A stretch of 64,000 nt of DNA from Sphingopyxis sp. PAMC25046 (GCF_004795895.1 NZ_CP039250.1:186001-250000); one strand, 5' to 3'; counted from the first letter of the stretch, positions 18,001 through 28,497 are shown. The notes: generated by a model from the letters alone, not told the origin. Numbers and translations are program-made.

Positions 18001-18114
18001 CCGATCCTCGGCAACACGATCGGTTCGACCACCTACAACAGCGGCAACACCTTCCCGTCGACTTACGACGCGCTGGGCCGCCGTTACGCGGTGTCGGCGA
18101 AGCTGAAGTTCTAG
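15064..18114 (+). CDS. TonB-dependent outer-membrane receptor
   Basis: A 1016-residue outer-membrane beta-barrel with a GTG start. The signal peptide ends at AYA, followed by the TonB box-like EEIVVTGTLI and a plug domain (about 45-165) with NVAEEVLRELPGVVAN, YVDLRGLGSIRNIVLLNG and TTYGADAITGVVNFITKRDF. The rest is barrel, ending with YAVSAKLKF, whose terminal Phe is the usual outer-membrane targeting signal. Several Cys pairs in extracellular loops are seen. The substrate is unknown. The divergent sulfotransferase-like and hydroxylase genes follow after a repeat copy. Confidence 0.93.
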   Translation: MKKTHYSKLKLGAAPLVMSVALVSAPAYAQDAAVEGAAPGEEIVVTGTLIRNPNLEQSTPVNVTTADTIELKQSNVAEEVLRELPGVVANIGSAVNNGNGGASYVDLRGLGSIRNIVLLNGNRVAPSDVNGRVDLNNIPLALIERVDALTGAAVTTYGADAITGVVNFITKRDFAGLEVTASEQLTEQGDGNIFRVDATIGANFDDGRGNAVLSVGYQQADAVYQGARPFSENTLDSYSNQFVGSGTSVPSRFSGTRPLGPDGLPVTDPTVANNGVFQVDPATGTAVPTFATYNFNPFNIFQTPFERFNIYGQANYEVSDAVEVYTRGMFSKQTVSTIIAPSGSFGGSVTINLNNPFLPTNLRNQFCGFNTTQADGTYTPRFTQAECDLAATATGSDDPNYREVTATLNRRTPEVGPRISDYQTTFFDYRVGARGGITDSIDWSVEGAYGESENIQTIQGYTLQSRWREASLSDDGVTCQSGNAACVPVDLFGPEGSITPEMADYLQENSTSVNRTSLAQVRGIISGDLGFASPMAVQPIGFAIGGEYRKYTAQQQSDLLAKTAGELGGAGGAAPDIDGAYDVYEAYAEVVAPLIEDKPFFESLTLEAGIRYSDYSIRGAGGYDTWTWKAGGSWEPGAGVKFRGNYSRAVRAPNIGELFTPTSTVLTNLGIDPCAGSAPTTNADLRAICIAQGAPAGTIGVITNPTAAQANITAGGNLNLQPEKADTWTLGVVFQPDFLPRFNLSLDYYNIKINDVLGTPLPGDIIAACFDNISAASASDPACTSIRRNPITGGLDGDPSTTPGLFGLTNNLGRLYTDGFDLLMNYNTDVGFANLAWSFVGNWTRHSKFNANVASPDSLNRECVGYYSVNCSFTGSIQPEFQFSNRFTLGFDTVDVSLLWRWIDGVQFEPQQLQDDIDAALGAPGDCPDPTGTDAGGCVVDPQFRKVKAQNYFDLTARFNVSENLVFTATVQNLLDNKPPILGNTIGSTTYNSGNTFPSTYDALGRRYAVSAKLKF

Positions 18115-18140
18115 TCGCTTCACGCTTCGACCAAGAATTG

Positions 18141-18169
18141 GGGGCGGACAGCAATGTCCGCCCCTTTTT
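18141..18169 (+). terminator. Rho-independent terminator after the first TonB receptor
   Basis: GGGGCGGACA and TGTCCGCCCC form a perfect ten-base stem around GCAA, followed by five T. Strong canonical terminator 27 bases after the stop codon. Confidence 0.92.
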
Positions 18170-18203
18170 CTATGGGGATGGCGACATTGGCTTAAACGAC
18201 GGC

Positions 18204-18481
18204 TTTGGGGTGTTGAGCTGTCGTTGCTCTCCTCCACTTTCGTCATCCCGGGCTTGACCCGGGATCCCGCTTTTTGGGGCGTCGACCGGTCTTCGGCATC
18301 AAGCGGGACCCCGGATCAAGTCCGGGGTGACGAACGAGGAAATATCCTCCCTGTGGCGAAGCCATGGGGAGGTGGCAGCGCGAAGCGCTGACGGAGGGGC
18401 TCATGGCGCAACGTCGCGGCCCCTCCACCACCGCCTGCGGCGGCGGTCCCCCTCCCCATCGCTTCGCGACAGGGAGGATTT
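18204..18481. repeat. Interspersed palindromic repeat, full copy (copy B)
   Basis: A 278-base element that, with the terminator, fills the 407-base gap between the TonB receptor and the sulfotransferase-like gene. Module 1 (about 18204-18345) is a long inverted repeat of 31-base arms. Module 2 (about 18345-18481) contains several short hairpins, including TGGC-GAA-GCCA and TCGC-GAA-GCGA. It is nearly identical to 33193-33470. A 62-codon frame on the minus strand across it is judged non-coding. Confidence 0.92.
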
Positions 18482-18521
18482 GATGGCAACTATCGGGCGA
18501 AACCGTTCTTTCCGAAGGGTC

Positions 18522-19547
18522 TCAGCGCCCCGGCAACGGCCCCGGCAGGATCAGCGGAATATTCGCCTGCTCCGCAACGGCCTCCGCCCAGCCGACCACT
18601 TGCGAAATCTCGTCGCCATAGGCCGCTTCGGCCTCGGCAAGGTCGCGCTGCCGTTCGCCCTCCGCGAATGCGGCGCCCGACTTGCTGTTGCGCGCCAGCG
18701 CCGGATGATCGGCGATCGCGGCAAGATCGCCCGCGAGGTGCAGATGGTCCATCGCCGCCGCGACCGCCGCGGCGGGATTGCGCGTCAACGTCTCGCTGTC
18801 GAGCGATGCGATCCGCTCGGGTGCCCAGTCGAGCAGCGCGGCGAAGGCCTGTTGCTGCGCGAGCCAGCCGACCGCCGCGACCTGCAGGTCCGACTGACGG
18901 AAATAATCGCGCGGCTCGAAACCGAGCCCGACGAAGCCGTCGGCGAGATAGGATTCGAGCAATTCACGGCACCACAGGCGGCACCACATGCCCTTGCGTG
19001 CGACCGACAGCAAGAAAGCACGGAGCGGTGCGTAAAGCAGGATCGCGCGCGCCTGCGGCCGCAGCATCAGTGCCCCCCGCGCGAGCGGATTGAAGATGTT
19101 CGACGGTTTGACGATCACCGCCTCGCCCGGCGCGAAGCCGCGCCCGAGCATCGTGAGCGCGCCGTCCATCACCCGGCCATGCTCGCGCGGCGCCGCGCCG
19201 CGACGGCGCCAGCCGACCATGTCGTTGAGCAGTACCGGTTCGGACAGGCTGGCTGCGACGCCCGGCTGATCGAGCGCGTGGGTCAGCATTGTCGAGGCGC
19301 AATAGGCCGAATGAAAGATGAAATGGAGCGGGGCCGATGCCGCCCCCATCGCGGCGAGGCAGTCGCTCCGGCGCAATATCGCCGGCGCCGTTTCTTCACC
19401 CAGATGCGCGTCCGTGAGGAACGGGACCGCGGTGCGCTTCTGGCGCGCGACCTGGCGAAAATGGAAGGCGTCGTGCCCCGGATCGTATCGATGCGCGAGC
19501 CATTCGGCGTCGTCGATAATGGCAGGCACAGAGGGCGCGGCGGTCAT
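18522..19547 (-). CDS. Sulfotransferase-like P-loop protein
   Basis: A 341-residue protein starting at 19547 (MTAAPSVPAII). Near residue 75 it has LHFIFHSAYCASTMLTHAL, which resembles the 5'-phosphosulfate-binding loop of sulfotransferase-like proteins (small residues, then Ser/Thr and hydrophobics), and later VIVKPSNIFN, which resembles the second conserved strand. The C-terminal half is helical. I call it sulfotransferase-like because the loop is not a textbook match; sulfate transfer is not shown. It is divergent from the hydroxylase gene, with only about 30-40 bases between starts, so they probably share a control region. Confidence 0.65.
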   Translation of the reverse strand: MTAAPSVPAIIDDAEWLAHRYDPGHDAFHFRQVARQKRTAVPFLTDAHLGEETAPAILRRSDCLAAMGAASAPLHFIFHSAYCASTMLTHALDQPGVAASLSEPVLLNDMVGWRRRGAAPREHGRVMDGALTMLGRGFAPGEAVIVKPSNIFNPLARGALMLRPQARAILLYAPLRAFLLSVARKGMWCRLWCRELLESYLADGFVGLGFEPRDYFRQSDLQVAAVGWLAQQQAFAALLDWAPERIASLDSETLTRNPAAAVAAAMDHLHLAGDLAAIADHPALARNSKSGAAFAEGERQRDLAEAEAAYGDEISQVVGWAEAVAEQANIPLILPGPLPGR

Positions 19548-19590
19548 CAATCGACCTTGCCGATTGGTCCCGCCGATGGCAAGCATGGGC

Positions 19591-20775
19591 ATGACCAGCA
19601 CACCTCCACCCGCCCTGGCCGTCGAGGCCAACCGGCTTGGCATCGCGGCCTTGCAGGCCGGCGACAATGAAGCAGCCGCGAACCATTTCGGCGCGGCGAT
19701 CGCGGCCGATCCGCATTCGGGCGCCTTGCAGCGCAACCTCGCCTCGGCATGGCGTGCGCTCGGCGACGATGTTCGGGAGCTCGAGGCGCTCGACGCCGCG
19801 CTCGCGATCGATCGCCGCGACCTGATGGCGTGGATCCGCAAGGGCGAACGCCACGAGGCGCGCGGCGAAATGGGCTTGGCGCTCGCCGCGTGGAGCGCCG
19901 CGATCGCGCTCGGCGCGCAACTCGACCCGGTGCCGCCGCCGCTCGCCCCGCTGCTCGCGCATGGCCGGGACTTCGTTGCGGGGGCGACCGATACGATGTT
20001 TACCGCAGCGTCGGGCGCGTTCGAGGAAATGCGCGGCGACCTGTCGGAGACCGAAGCGCGGCGCGGCCAAGCTTTCATCGCGAGCGCGCTCGGTCGCCGC
20101 CGCATCTATCAGAACGAATGCGCGGGAGTTTATTATCCCTTCCTGCCCGCCGACGAGTTCTTCGACCGCGGCCATTTTCCCTGGCTTCCTGAAATCGAGG
20201 CGCAGACCGCCGCGATCCGTGCGGAATTGCAGGCGCTGCTCGACGATCCGGGCGAGGCGCTTCGTCCCTATGTGCGGATGGAGGCGGGCTCGCCCGAAAC
20301 CATCTGGTCAGGTCTCGACAACCGGCTCGACTGGGGCGCCTGTTTCCTGTGGGAATATGGCGAGCCGAACCAGCCGGTGCTCGACCGCTGCCCCGCGACC
20401 GCCGCCGCGCTCGCCGCCATACCGGGCGCGCGCATTCCGGGCCGCGCGCCCAGTGCCTTCTTTTCGATGCTCAAACCGCACACGCGCATCCCTCCCCACA
20501 CCGGCGTCACCAACACGCGCGCGATCGTGCATCTGCCGCTGATCGTCCCGCCCGGCTGCGGCTTTCGCGTCGGGGGCGAAACGCGCGAGTGGAAGGAAGG
20601 CACCGCCTTCGCCTTCGACGACACGATCGAACATGAAGCATGGAACGACAGCGACGAGCTGCGTGCGGTGCTGATCTTCGACGTCTGGAACCCGCATATG
20701 ACCGTCGGCGAACGCGAACTGCTGCTACGCTATTTCGTATCGGCCGATGCGTCGGGCTACGCCGTGCCGCGCTAG
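19591..20775 (+). CDS. TPR plus aspartyl/asparaginyl beta-hydroxylase domain protein
   Basis: A 394-residue protein; starts at 19576, 19585 and 19591 are all possible. Residues about 10-115 have TPR-like repeats (ANRLGIAALQAGDNEAAANH, ALRALGDD type). The C-terminal part is the Asp/Asn beta-hydroxylase fold (Fe(II)/2-oxoglutarate): FFSMLKPHTRIPPHTG, TNTRAIVHLPLIVPPG, and FDDTIEHEAWNDSDELRAVLIFDVW hold the usual His ligands and the Arg residue. Family members hydroxylate peptides or, as LpxO, lipid A. The target here is unknown. The TPR part suggests a protein or peptide partner. Confidence 0.82.
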   Translation: MTSTPPPALAVEANRLGIAALQAGDNEAAANHFGAAIAADPHSGALQRNLASAWRALGDDVRELEALDAALAIDRRDLMAWIRKGERHEARGEMGLALAAWSAAIALGAQLDPVPPPLAPLLAHGRDFVAGATDTMFTAASGAFEEMRGDLSETEARRGQAFIASALGRRRIYQNECAGVYYPFLPADEFFDRGHFPWLPEIEAQTAAIRAELQALLDDPGEALRPYVRMEAGSPETIWSGLDNRLDWGACFLWEYGEPNQPVLDRCPATAAALAAIPGARIPGRAPSAFFSMLKPHTRIPPHTGVTNTRAIVHLPLIVPPGCGFRVGGETREWKEGTAFAFDDTIEHEAWNDSDELRAVLIFDVWNPHMTVGERELLLRYFVSADASGYAVPR

Positions 20776-20777
20776 GC

Positions 20778-20799
20778 CCGGCGCGGCCTGTCGCGCCGG
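20778..20799 (+). other. GC hairpin after the hydroxylase gene
   Basis: CCGGCGCG and CGCGCCGG form an eight-base stem around GCCTGT. No T-run follows, so it is unlikely to end transcription fully, and read-through into the small-protein genes is possible. Confidence 0.4.
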
Positions 20800-20882
20800 A
20801 GATTCAGCTTTGCGAAAGCCGCAAGGGCACATAAGATGCAGGGCATGAGGCTGTGGGTTATGCCCGCGGCAGGAGGACTAGC

Positions 20883-21212
20883 ATGAACCCGATTTTACCT
20901 GCTTTCATGGCCGCGACGCTGCTCGCTGCGCCGGCGTTTGCCGCCGAGAGCGCGGCGCCCGCCGATCACGCGCCGCCGTCCAAGGCGCCGTCGGCAATGA
21001 CCCCGACCGAGATCAAGGCGCATAATGAGGGACTGGCGCAGACCCACCCTTATTATATCAAATGCCGCAAGACGCTTGAGATCGGGTCGCTCGTGAAGAA
21101 GAATCGCGTTTGCTACACCAATGAAAAGTGGAAGCAGGTGACCGCGCAGGGCAACCAGAATGCGCGCGACACCGCCGAAGCGATGGTGGGCAAGGGCGTG
21201 AACTCGAACTGA
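20883..21212 (+). CDS. Small exported protein, tandem paralogue 1
   Basis: A 109-residue protein with a signal peptide ending near AFA. AGGAGG at 20871-20876 fixes the start at 20883. The core carries KAPSAMTPTEIKAHNEG, then YYIKCRKTLEIGSLVKK and RVCYTNEKWKQ, with two conserved Cys, and a tail QGNQNARDTAEAM. The Cys-containing core is of a kind that recurs in small exported sphingomonad proteins, but I know no function. First of three tandem copies. Confidence 0.75.
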   Translation: MNPILPAFMAATLLAAPAFAAESAAPADHAPPSKAPSAMTPTEIKAHNEGLAQTHPYYIKCRKTLEIGSLVKKNRVCYTNEKWKQVTAQGNQNARDTAEAMVGKGVNSN

Positions 21213-21242
21213 TCGGTCATCGCGGCGAAAAGGGGGGGTAAG

Positions 21243-21593
21243 ATGCGGTCGCTGACATGGGCTGCTGCGATCATCGCCGCGACGCCCGCCTGCGCGGGCG
21301 AAGGCGAGCCGCGGCTCGCGCGCGCGCCGTCGGACATGTCGGGCGCCGAGATCGACGCGTATAACGAAGGTCGGATGGCGAGCGATCCGGACTATATCCG
21401 TTGCCGCCGGATCGAGCAGGTGGGCTCGCTCGTCAAGAAGCTGCGCGTCTGCAACACTAACGCTGAATGGAAGCGCATCGTCGACAAGGGCAATCAGGAT
21501 GCGCGCGATTCGATGGAAACGCTCGCGCGCGGGTGGAGCGTTTCGCAGGAACCCCAGGATCAGTTGATGCGGGCGCCCGACCGGCCGCAATGA
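21243..21593 (+). CDS. Small exported protein, tandem paralogue 2
   Basis: A 116-residue paralogue of the flanking genes, with a signal peptide ending near ACA. Core blocks are RAPSDMSGAEIDAYNEG, YIRCRRIEQVGSLVKKLRVC, NTNAEWKRI and KGNQDARDSME. It is the most divergent of the three and has a longer C-terminal tail (WSVSQEPQDQL). The two Cys are conserved. Start at 21243 follows a G-rich AGGGGGGG sequence. Confidence 0.72.
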   Translation: MRSLTWAAAIIAATPACAGEGEPRLARAPSDMSGAEIDAYNEGRMASDPDYIRCRRIEQVGSLVKKLRVCNTNAEWKRIVDKGNQDARDSMETLARGWSVSQEPQDQLMRAPDRPQ

Positions 21594-21612
21594 ACGGAAG
21601 GATATCTCTCCC

Positions 21613-21924
21613 ATGCTGCATATCGTAACCGCACTGGCGCTCGCCGCCGCCCCCGCGACGGCGGAGCCCGAAAACCGCCGCGTGCTCGACAAGGCGCCGT
21701 CGGCCATGACCAATGCCGAGATCAAGGTCTTCAACGAAGGGCTGGCGATGACCCATCCCGATTATATCAAGTGCCGCAAGATCGAGGAGAGCGGCTCGTG
21801 GGTCAAAAAGGCGCGCGTGTGCCGTACCAACGAGCAGTGGAAGCAGGCTTGGGCGCAGGGCAACCAGAATGCGCGCGACACCGCCGAAGCGATGACGCGC
21901 GCACCCGTCAATCACAGCAATTGA
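21613..21924 (+). CDS. Small exported protein, tandem paralogue 3
   Basis: A 103-residue paralogue with signal peptide (MLHIVTALALAAAPATA) and core blocks KAPSAMTNAEIKVFNEG, YIKCRKIEESGSWVKKARVC, RTNEQWKQA and QGNQNARDTAEAM. It is closer to paralogue 1 than to paralogue 2 in the C-terminal block. Ends 28 bases before the converging clpB stop. GGAAGGATAT precedes the start. Confidence 0.74.
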   Translation: MLHIVTALALAAAPATAEPENRRVLDKAPSAMTNAEIKVFNEGLAMTHPDYIKCRKIEESGSWVKKARVCRTNEQWKQAWAQGNQNARDTAEAMTRAPVNHSN

Positions 21925-21951
21925 TCCGCGCCGCGCGCGGGCTGATCCCGC

Positions 21952-24534
<2,583 letters not shown>

Positions 24535-24562
24535 TCTGGATAAGCCCCTTTCTCGCCGGGCA

Positions 24563-24590
24563 AGATAGTGTTGCCATTGTGCAACACAAG
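24563..24590 (-). promoter_or_regulatory. Candidate heat-shock (sigma32/RpoH-type) promoter of clpB
   Basis: On the minus strand CTTGTG (24590-24585) and CTATCT (24568-24563) are separated by 16 bases, close to the alphaproteobacterial RpoH pattern (CTTG, about 16-18 bases, CYTATNT). The start would fall about 20-25 bases before the clpB ATG. The spacer holds a 7-base inverted repeat, GTGTTGC/GCAACAC. Confidence 0.55.
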
Positions 24591-24615
24591 GGGCATTGCG
24601 AGGTTCCGCAAGACT

Positions 24616-26190
24616 CTATTCGCTGTCCCGCGCGAGCTGGTCGAGCAGGCGCACGCCGAAGCCGGTCATTCCCTTGGGAACAAGCGGCGTCGCTTTGTCG
24701 GCCTGGTTCACCCCGGCAATGTCGAGATGCGCCCAAGGGGTCGCCTCGTCGACGAAGAACCCGATAGCGTGCGCGCCGAGACTGGCGCCCGGCCCTTGGC
24801 TTGGCGCGATGTTACGGATGTCGGCGATGTCGGATTTGAGCTTCTCGGCGTAATTTTTGTGAAGCGGCATTCGCCACAACTCTTCGCCGCTCGCGGCGCC
24901 GGCGGCGAGCAAGGCGTCGGCGAGCTTTTCGTCGCGCGCGAAAAGGCCGGCATATTGGTCATCGAGCGCGCCGACGATCGATCCGGTGAGCGTCGCGATA
25001 TTGACGATCGCGCGCGGTTTGTAAGTCGCCGCGACATATTCATTGGCATCGGCAAGGACGAGACGGCCTTCGGCGTCGGCGTTGAGCATCTCGATCGTCT
25101 TGCCCGACATGGTGCGCGTGACGTCGCCGGGGCGCTGGGCATTGCCGTCGGGCATATTTTCGGCCAGCGCGGCGACCGCGACGACATGGACCGGCGCGCG
25201 CGATTTTGCGAGCGACAGCGCCGCGCCGACGACCGAGGCGGCGCCTGACATGTCGCCCTTCATGTTCCACATGCCGTTTCCGGGCTTCAAGGAAATGCCG
25301 CCCGAATCGAAGGTGATGCCCTTGCCGACGAAAGCGATCGGCGCGTCGGATGTGCCCGCTCCGCGATAACGCACCGCGAGCAGGCGCGACCCGCGCGGGC
25401 TGCCCTGTCCGACGCCGACGAGCGTTCCCATGCCGAGCTTGCGCATCGCCGCTTCGTCGAGCACCTCGATGCTGACGCCCGGCGCCCCGGCAAAGGCCTC
25501 GCGGACGCGCGCGACGAAGCTTTCGGGATAGATGATGTTCGCTGGCTCGTTCGCGAGGTCGCGCGACAGGCGCACGCCGTCGACAAGCGACTTCCAGCGG
25601 CGGGCGAAGGCGGTTTCGGCCGCGGCGGGGGCGGCGCCCACCAACGTCACCGCGCCCGTCGGCGGCGGGTTTTTGTCGACCGTCTTGTAGCGGTCGAAGC
25701 GATATTGGCCGAGCGCGAAGCCATAGGCGGCGTCTGCCGCGCTTATGTCGCCGAAAGCGCCCGCGATGGCCACCGGATGCGCTTCGCTCTTGAGTTCCTG
25801 TGCCGCTTTGCCGCCCGCTTCGGCCAACGCGAGCGACGAGGGCGTGGCGCCCGCACCGACGAGCAGGATGCGCGGGTGCGCGCCAATGCCGCGCAGCGAC
25901 AGTGTCGATCCAGCCTTGCCGTCGAAGCCCGCCGCGGTGGCCGCTGCGGCGACGGCCTGACGCTCGGCCGCGCTCAGCGCGACGCCGTCGAGCGGCGGCA
26001 GCGTGGCGTCGGTCATTATGACGACGAGCGCGGCGCCTGTGGGTGCCGTCGCGGCAAAGCCGATGGCGCGCTCGGCGCTGTTCGCGGCGGTCGCCGGGAC
26101 GACGCCCGACCCAGTGACGGTCTGTGCCATCGCGGCGGGTGCGGGCGCCAGCGTCAGGCAGGCGGAAAGGAGCAGGCTCTTGATGCGCAT
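24616..26190 (-). CDS. Exported M17 leucyl aminopeptidase
   Basis: A 524-residue metallo-aminopeptidase that removes N-terminal residues from peptides, using two metal ions. The start at 26190 begins a signal peptide (MRIKSLLLSACLTLAPAPAA) with probable cleavage after AMA, so the enzyme is expected in the periplasm, unlike cytosolic PepA. The M17 core shows VGKGITFDSGGISLKPGNGM, MKGDMSGAASVVGA and the signature LNADAEGRLVLADA, in which the usual Thr of NTDAEGRL is Ala. The metal ligands (Lys, Asp, Asp, Glu) are kept, so it is probably active. Upstream on the minus strand of clpB and divergent from the penicillin-acylase-family gene. Confidence 0.9.
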   Translation of the reverse strand: MRIKSLLLSACLTLAPAPAAMAQTVTGSGVVPATAANSAERAIGFAATAPTGAALVVIMTDATLPPLDGVALSAAERQAVAAAATAAGFDGKAGSTLSLRGIGAHPRILLVGAGATPSSLALAEAGGKAAQELKSEAHPVAIAGAFGDISAADAAYGFALGQYRFDRYKTVDKNPPPTGAVTLVGAAPAAAETAFARRWKSLVDGVRLSRDLANEPANIIYPESFVARVREAFAGAPGVSIEVLDEAAMRKLGMGTLVGVGQGSPRGSRLLAVRYRGAGTSDAPIAFVGKGITFDSGGISLKPGNGMWNMKGDMSGAASVVGAALSLAKSRAPVHVVAVAALAENMPDGNAQRPGDVTRTMSGKTIEMLNADAEGRLVLADANEYVAATYKPRAIVNIATLTGSIVGALDDQYAGLFARDEKLADALLAAGAASGEELWRMPLHKNYAEKLKSDIADIRNIAPSQGPGASLGAHAIGFFVDEATPWAHLDIAGVNQADKATPLVPKGMTGFGVRLLDQLARDSE

Positions 26191-26340
26191 CGTTCGAAAT
26201 TCCCCGTTGTTCAAAGACCTGCATCCTGCATAGCCGCGCTCGGCCCACCCGCAAATCCGCCTCGACGAACGACAGCCGCTTGCCATCGGACGACATGACG
26301 GCCACAGATGCGCCCGGACCGGCGACGAAGAGGACCCACG

Positions 26341-28497
26341 ATGCTGCGACGGATTTTACTGGGCTTTCTGGCTCTGGTCGTCGTTGCCGCAGTATCGCTC
26401 GCTTTTTGGGAACCGCTGACGGCCGAAGCGCCGCCGGCTCCCGCCTTCAAGCCCGCCGACGTTCGCATCGCGCGCGACAATTTCGGCGTGCCACATATCT
26501 TCGGAAAGACCGACGCCGATGTCGCCTATGGCGTCGCCTATGCCCACGCCGAGGATGATTTTGCGACGCTGCAGGAAGTGCTCGCGATGACGCGCGGGCG
26601 CGCCGGCGCGATGCTTGGCGAGAATGGGGCGAAGGTCGACTATGCCGCGGCGCTGCTCGATATCCGCGCGACGACGCGGCGCGACTGGCCGCGTCTGCCC
26701 GAGGATGTGAAAAATCTGTTCACGGCCTATGCCGCGGGGCTCAACCATTATGCCGACAAGCATCCGGGCGAGGTGCGGTTGTCGGGACTGTTCCCGGTGA
26801 CCGGCGAGGATGTCGTCGCGGGGTTCGTGCTGCGATCGCCCTTTTTCTTCGGGCTCGATTCGGTTCTCGGTTCGCTCACCGAAGGCACCGAGATCGGGCG
26901 CGAAGGCGGCCCCGCGCTCGACAAGTCGGGCAAGCTCGTCCCGCGCGAGCTGACGCCGGTCGGCACCGACCCGGCCGATAACGGGTCGAATGCGATGGCG
27001 GTCGCGCCGGCGCGATCGACCGACGGCGCGACGCGGCTCGTCTCCAACTCGCACCAGCCGTGGACGGGCGGCGTCGCCTGGTACGAACTGGTCGTCCATA
27101 GCGAAGAGGGCTGGGATTTCGCCGGCGCCAACTTCCCAGGCTCGCCTTACCCCTTCCTCGGCCACAATAAATATCTCGGCTGGACCAACACGGTGAACCG
27201 GCCCGACCTGATCGACGTCTACAAGCTGGAACTCGACGACAGCGGTGAAAATTACCGTTTCGACGGCGCATGGCGCCCGCTCGAGGAAAAGCGCGTGTGG
27301 CTGAAGGTCAAGTTCGGCCCCTTCGTGCTGCCGGTGCCGCGCACCATCTGGCGTTCGGTCCACGGACCGGTCGTGAAGAATGAAAAGGGCGCCTTTGCGA
27401 TCCGTTATGCCGGGATCGATCAGGCGAATATGGTCACCCAATATTACCGGCTGAACAAGGCGAAGACTTTCGCCGAATGGCGTGCGGCGATGGCAGGGCA
27501 GGGCGTGCCTGCGACCAATTTCATCTATGCCGATGCGAAGGGCAATATCGGGCTTTTCTATAACGCGATGTTCCCCGACCGGCCGGCCGGGTTCAACTGG
27601 CGCGGGGTGCTGCCGGGCGACACGTCGGCCGATTTGTGGACGAAGACGCTACCGTTCGACCGCGTGCCCGCGCTGGTCAATCCGCGCTCGGGCTATGTGA
27701 TGAACGCGAACAACACGCCATGGGTCGCGGCGGGGCCGGGCGACGAACTCGACGCCGCGGCCTTTTCGCCGCTGCTCGGGATCGAGGACGATATGACCAA
27801 TCGCGCGGTGCGGCTGATCGAGTTGTTCGAGGCGTCGGGGCAGATCGACGAGGCGCGGCTCAAGGCGATCAAATATGACACCGCCTATTCGCGGAGCGGT
27901 TATGCGAGAGCGTGGATGGACCGGTTGCTCGCGCTCGATACGAAGGATGATCCGGCGCTCGCGCGGGCGCAGGACCTCCTGCGCGCATGGGACTGGAATC
28001 TCGACGGCCGGGGCAAGGGCGACGCGCTCGCGCTGATGCTGCTGCGCCCGGCGAACGGCCGCCATTACCAGCGCCGCGCGGCACCCGATCCGCGCACGGT
28101 GCTGAAGGAGACGGTCGCGCATCTGCAGGAACATTTCAACGGGCTCGATCCGAAGCTCGGCACCGTGCTGCGCCTCCGCCACGGCGAAGGCGCGAACCGC
28201 GTCGACCTGCCGCTCGATGGCGGCAACGACACGGTGCGCGCCTCGACCCTGTGGGACGTGGAGCCCGACGGGCGGCTGAAGGTGCGCCACGGCGACAGCT
28301 TTATCATGTTCGTGACGTGGGACCGGAACGGCCGCGTCCGGTCCGAATCGATCCAGCCGTTTGGCGCCGCAACGACGCGTCCCGACAGCCCGCATTATAA
28401 TGACCAGGCGCCGCTGTTCGCGCAGCACAAGCTCAAGCCCGTGCTGTTCGACCCGGCGGCGCTGAAGGCGAGCGGCGCGCGTTTCTATCGGCCTTGA
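26341..28497 (+). CDS. Penicillin acylase family (Ntn-hydrolase) protein
   Basis: A 718-residue N-terminal-nucleophile hydrolase with an N-terminal hydrophobic anchor or signal (residues about 5-23). The alpha part has VRIARDNFGVPHIFGKTDADVAYGVAYAHAEDDFATLQ in blocks. The autocleavage site is DNG/SNAMAV, giving Ser216 as the catalytic nucleophile. Downstream family marks are SNSHQPW, GVPATNFIYADAKGNIG and RSGYVMNANNTPW. Such enzymes cleave amide bonds, including acyl-homoserine lactones, penicillins and lipopeptides; the substrate here cannot be told. Divergent from the M17 gene, with about 150 bases between starts. Confidence 0.9.
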   Translation: MLRRILLGFLALVVVAAVSLAFWEPLTAEAPPAPAFKPADVRIARDNFGVPHIFGKTDADVAYGVAYAHAEDDFATLQEVLAMTRGRAGAMLGENGAKVDYAAALLDIRATTRRDWPRLPEDVKNLFTAYAAGLNHYADKHPGEVRLSGLFPVTGEDVVAGFVLRSPFFFGLDSVLGSLTEGTEIGREGGPALDKSGKLVPRELTPVGTDPADNGSNAMAVAPARSTDGATRLVSNSHQPWTGGVAWYELVVHSEEGWDFAGANFPGSPYPFLGHNKYLGWTNTVNRPDLIDVYKLELDDSGENYRFDGAWRPLEEKRVWLKVKFGPFVLPVPRTIWRSVHGPVVKNEKGAFAIRYAGIDQANMVTQYYRLNKAKTFAEWRAAMAGQGVPATNFIYADAKGNIGLFYNAMFPDRPAGFNWRGVLPGDTSADLWTKTLPFDRVPALVNPRSGYVMNANNTPWVAAGPGDELDAAAFSPLLGIEDDMTNRAVRLIELFEASGQIDEARLKAIKYDTAYSRSGYARAWMDRLLALDTKDDPALARAQDLLRAWDWNLDGRGKGDALALMLLRPANGRHYQRRAAPDPRTVLKETVAHLQEHFNGLDPKLGTVLRLRHGEGANRVDLPLDGGNDTVRASTLWDVEPDGRLKVRHGDSFIMFVTWDRNGRVRSESIQPFGAATTRPDSPHYNDQAPLFAQHKLKPVLFDPAALKASGARFYRP

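Noticed and set aside
14902..18246. A 1114-codon open frame antisense to the first TonB receptor
   Set aside because: Its composition is Arg/Asp/Val-rich without any family motif, and the plus-strand receptor is complete. Such frames arise from GC-rich third positions.
18243..18431. A 62-codon frame inside the repeat, also at 33232-33420
   Set aside because: It is preserved only because the repeat is nearly identical. The element is palindromic with hairpin covariation, and the frame is lost in the diverged copies.
19548..20105. Upstream extension of the sulfotransferase-like gene to 527 codons
   Set aside because: The extra sequence is Ala/Ser/Arg-rich, lies fully inside the hydroxylase gene on the other strand and lacks family similarity; the start at 19547 is better.
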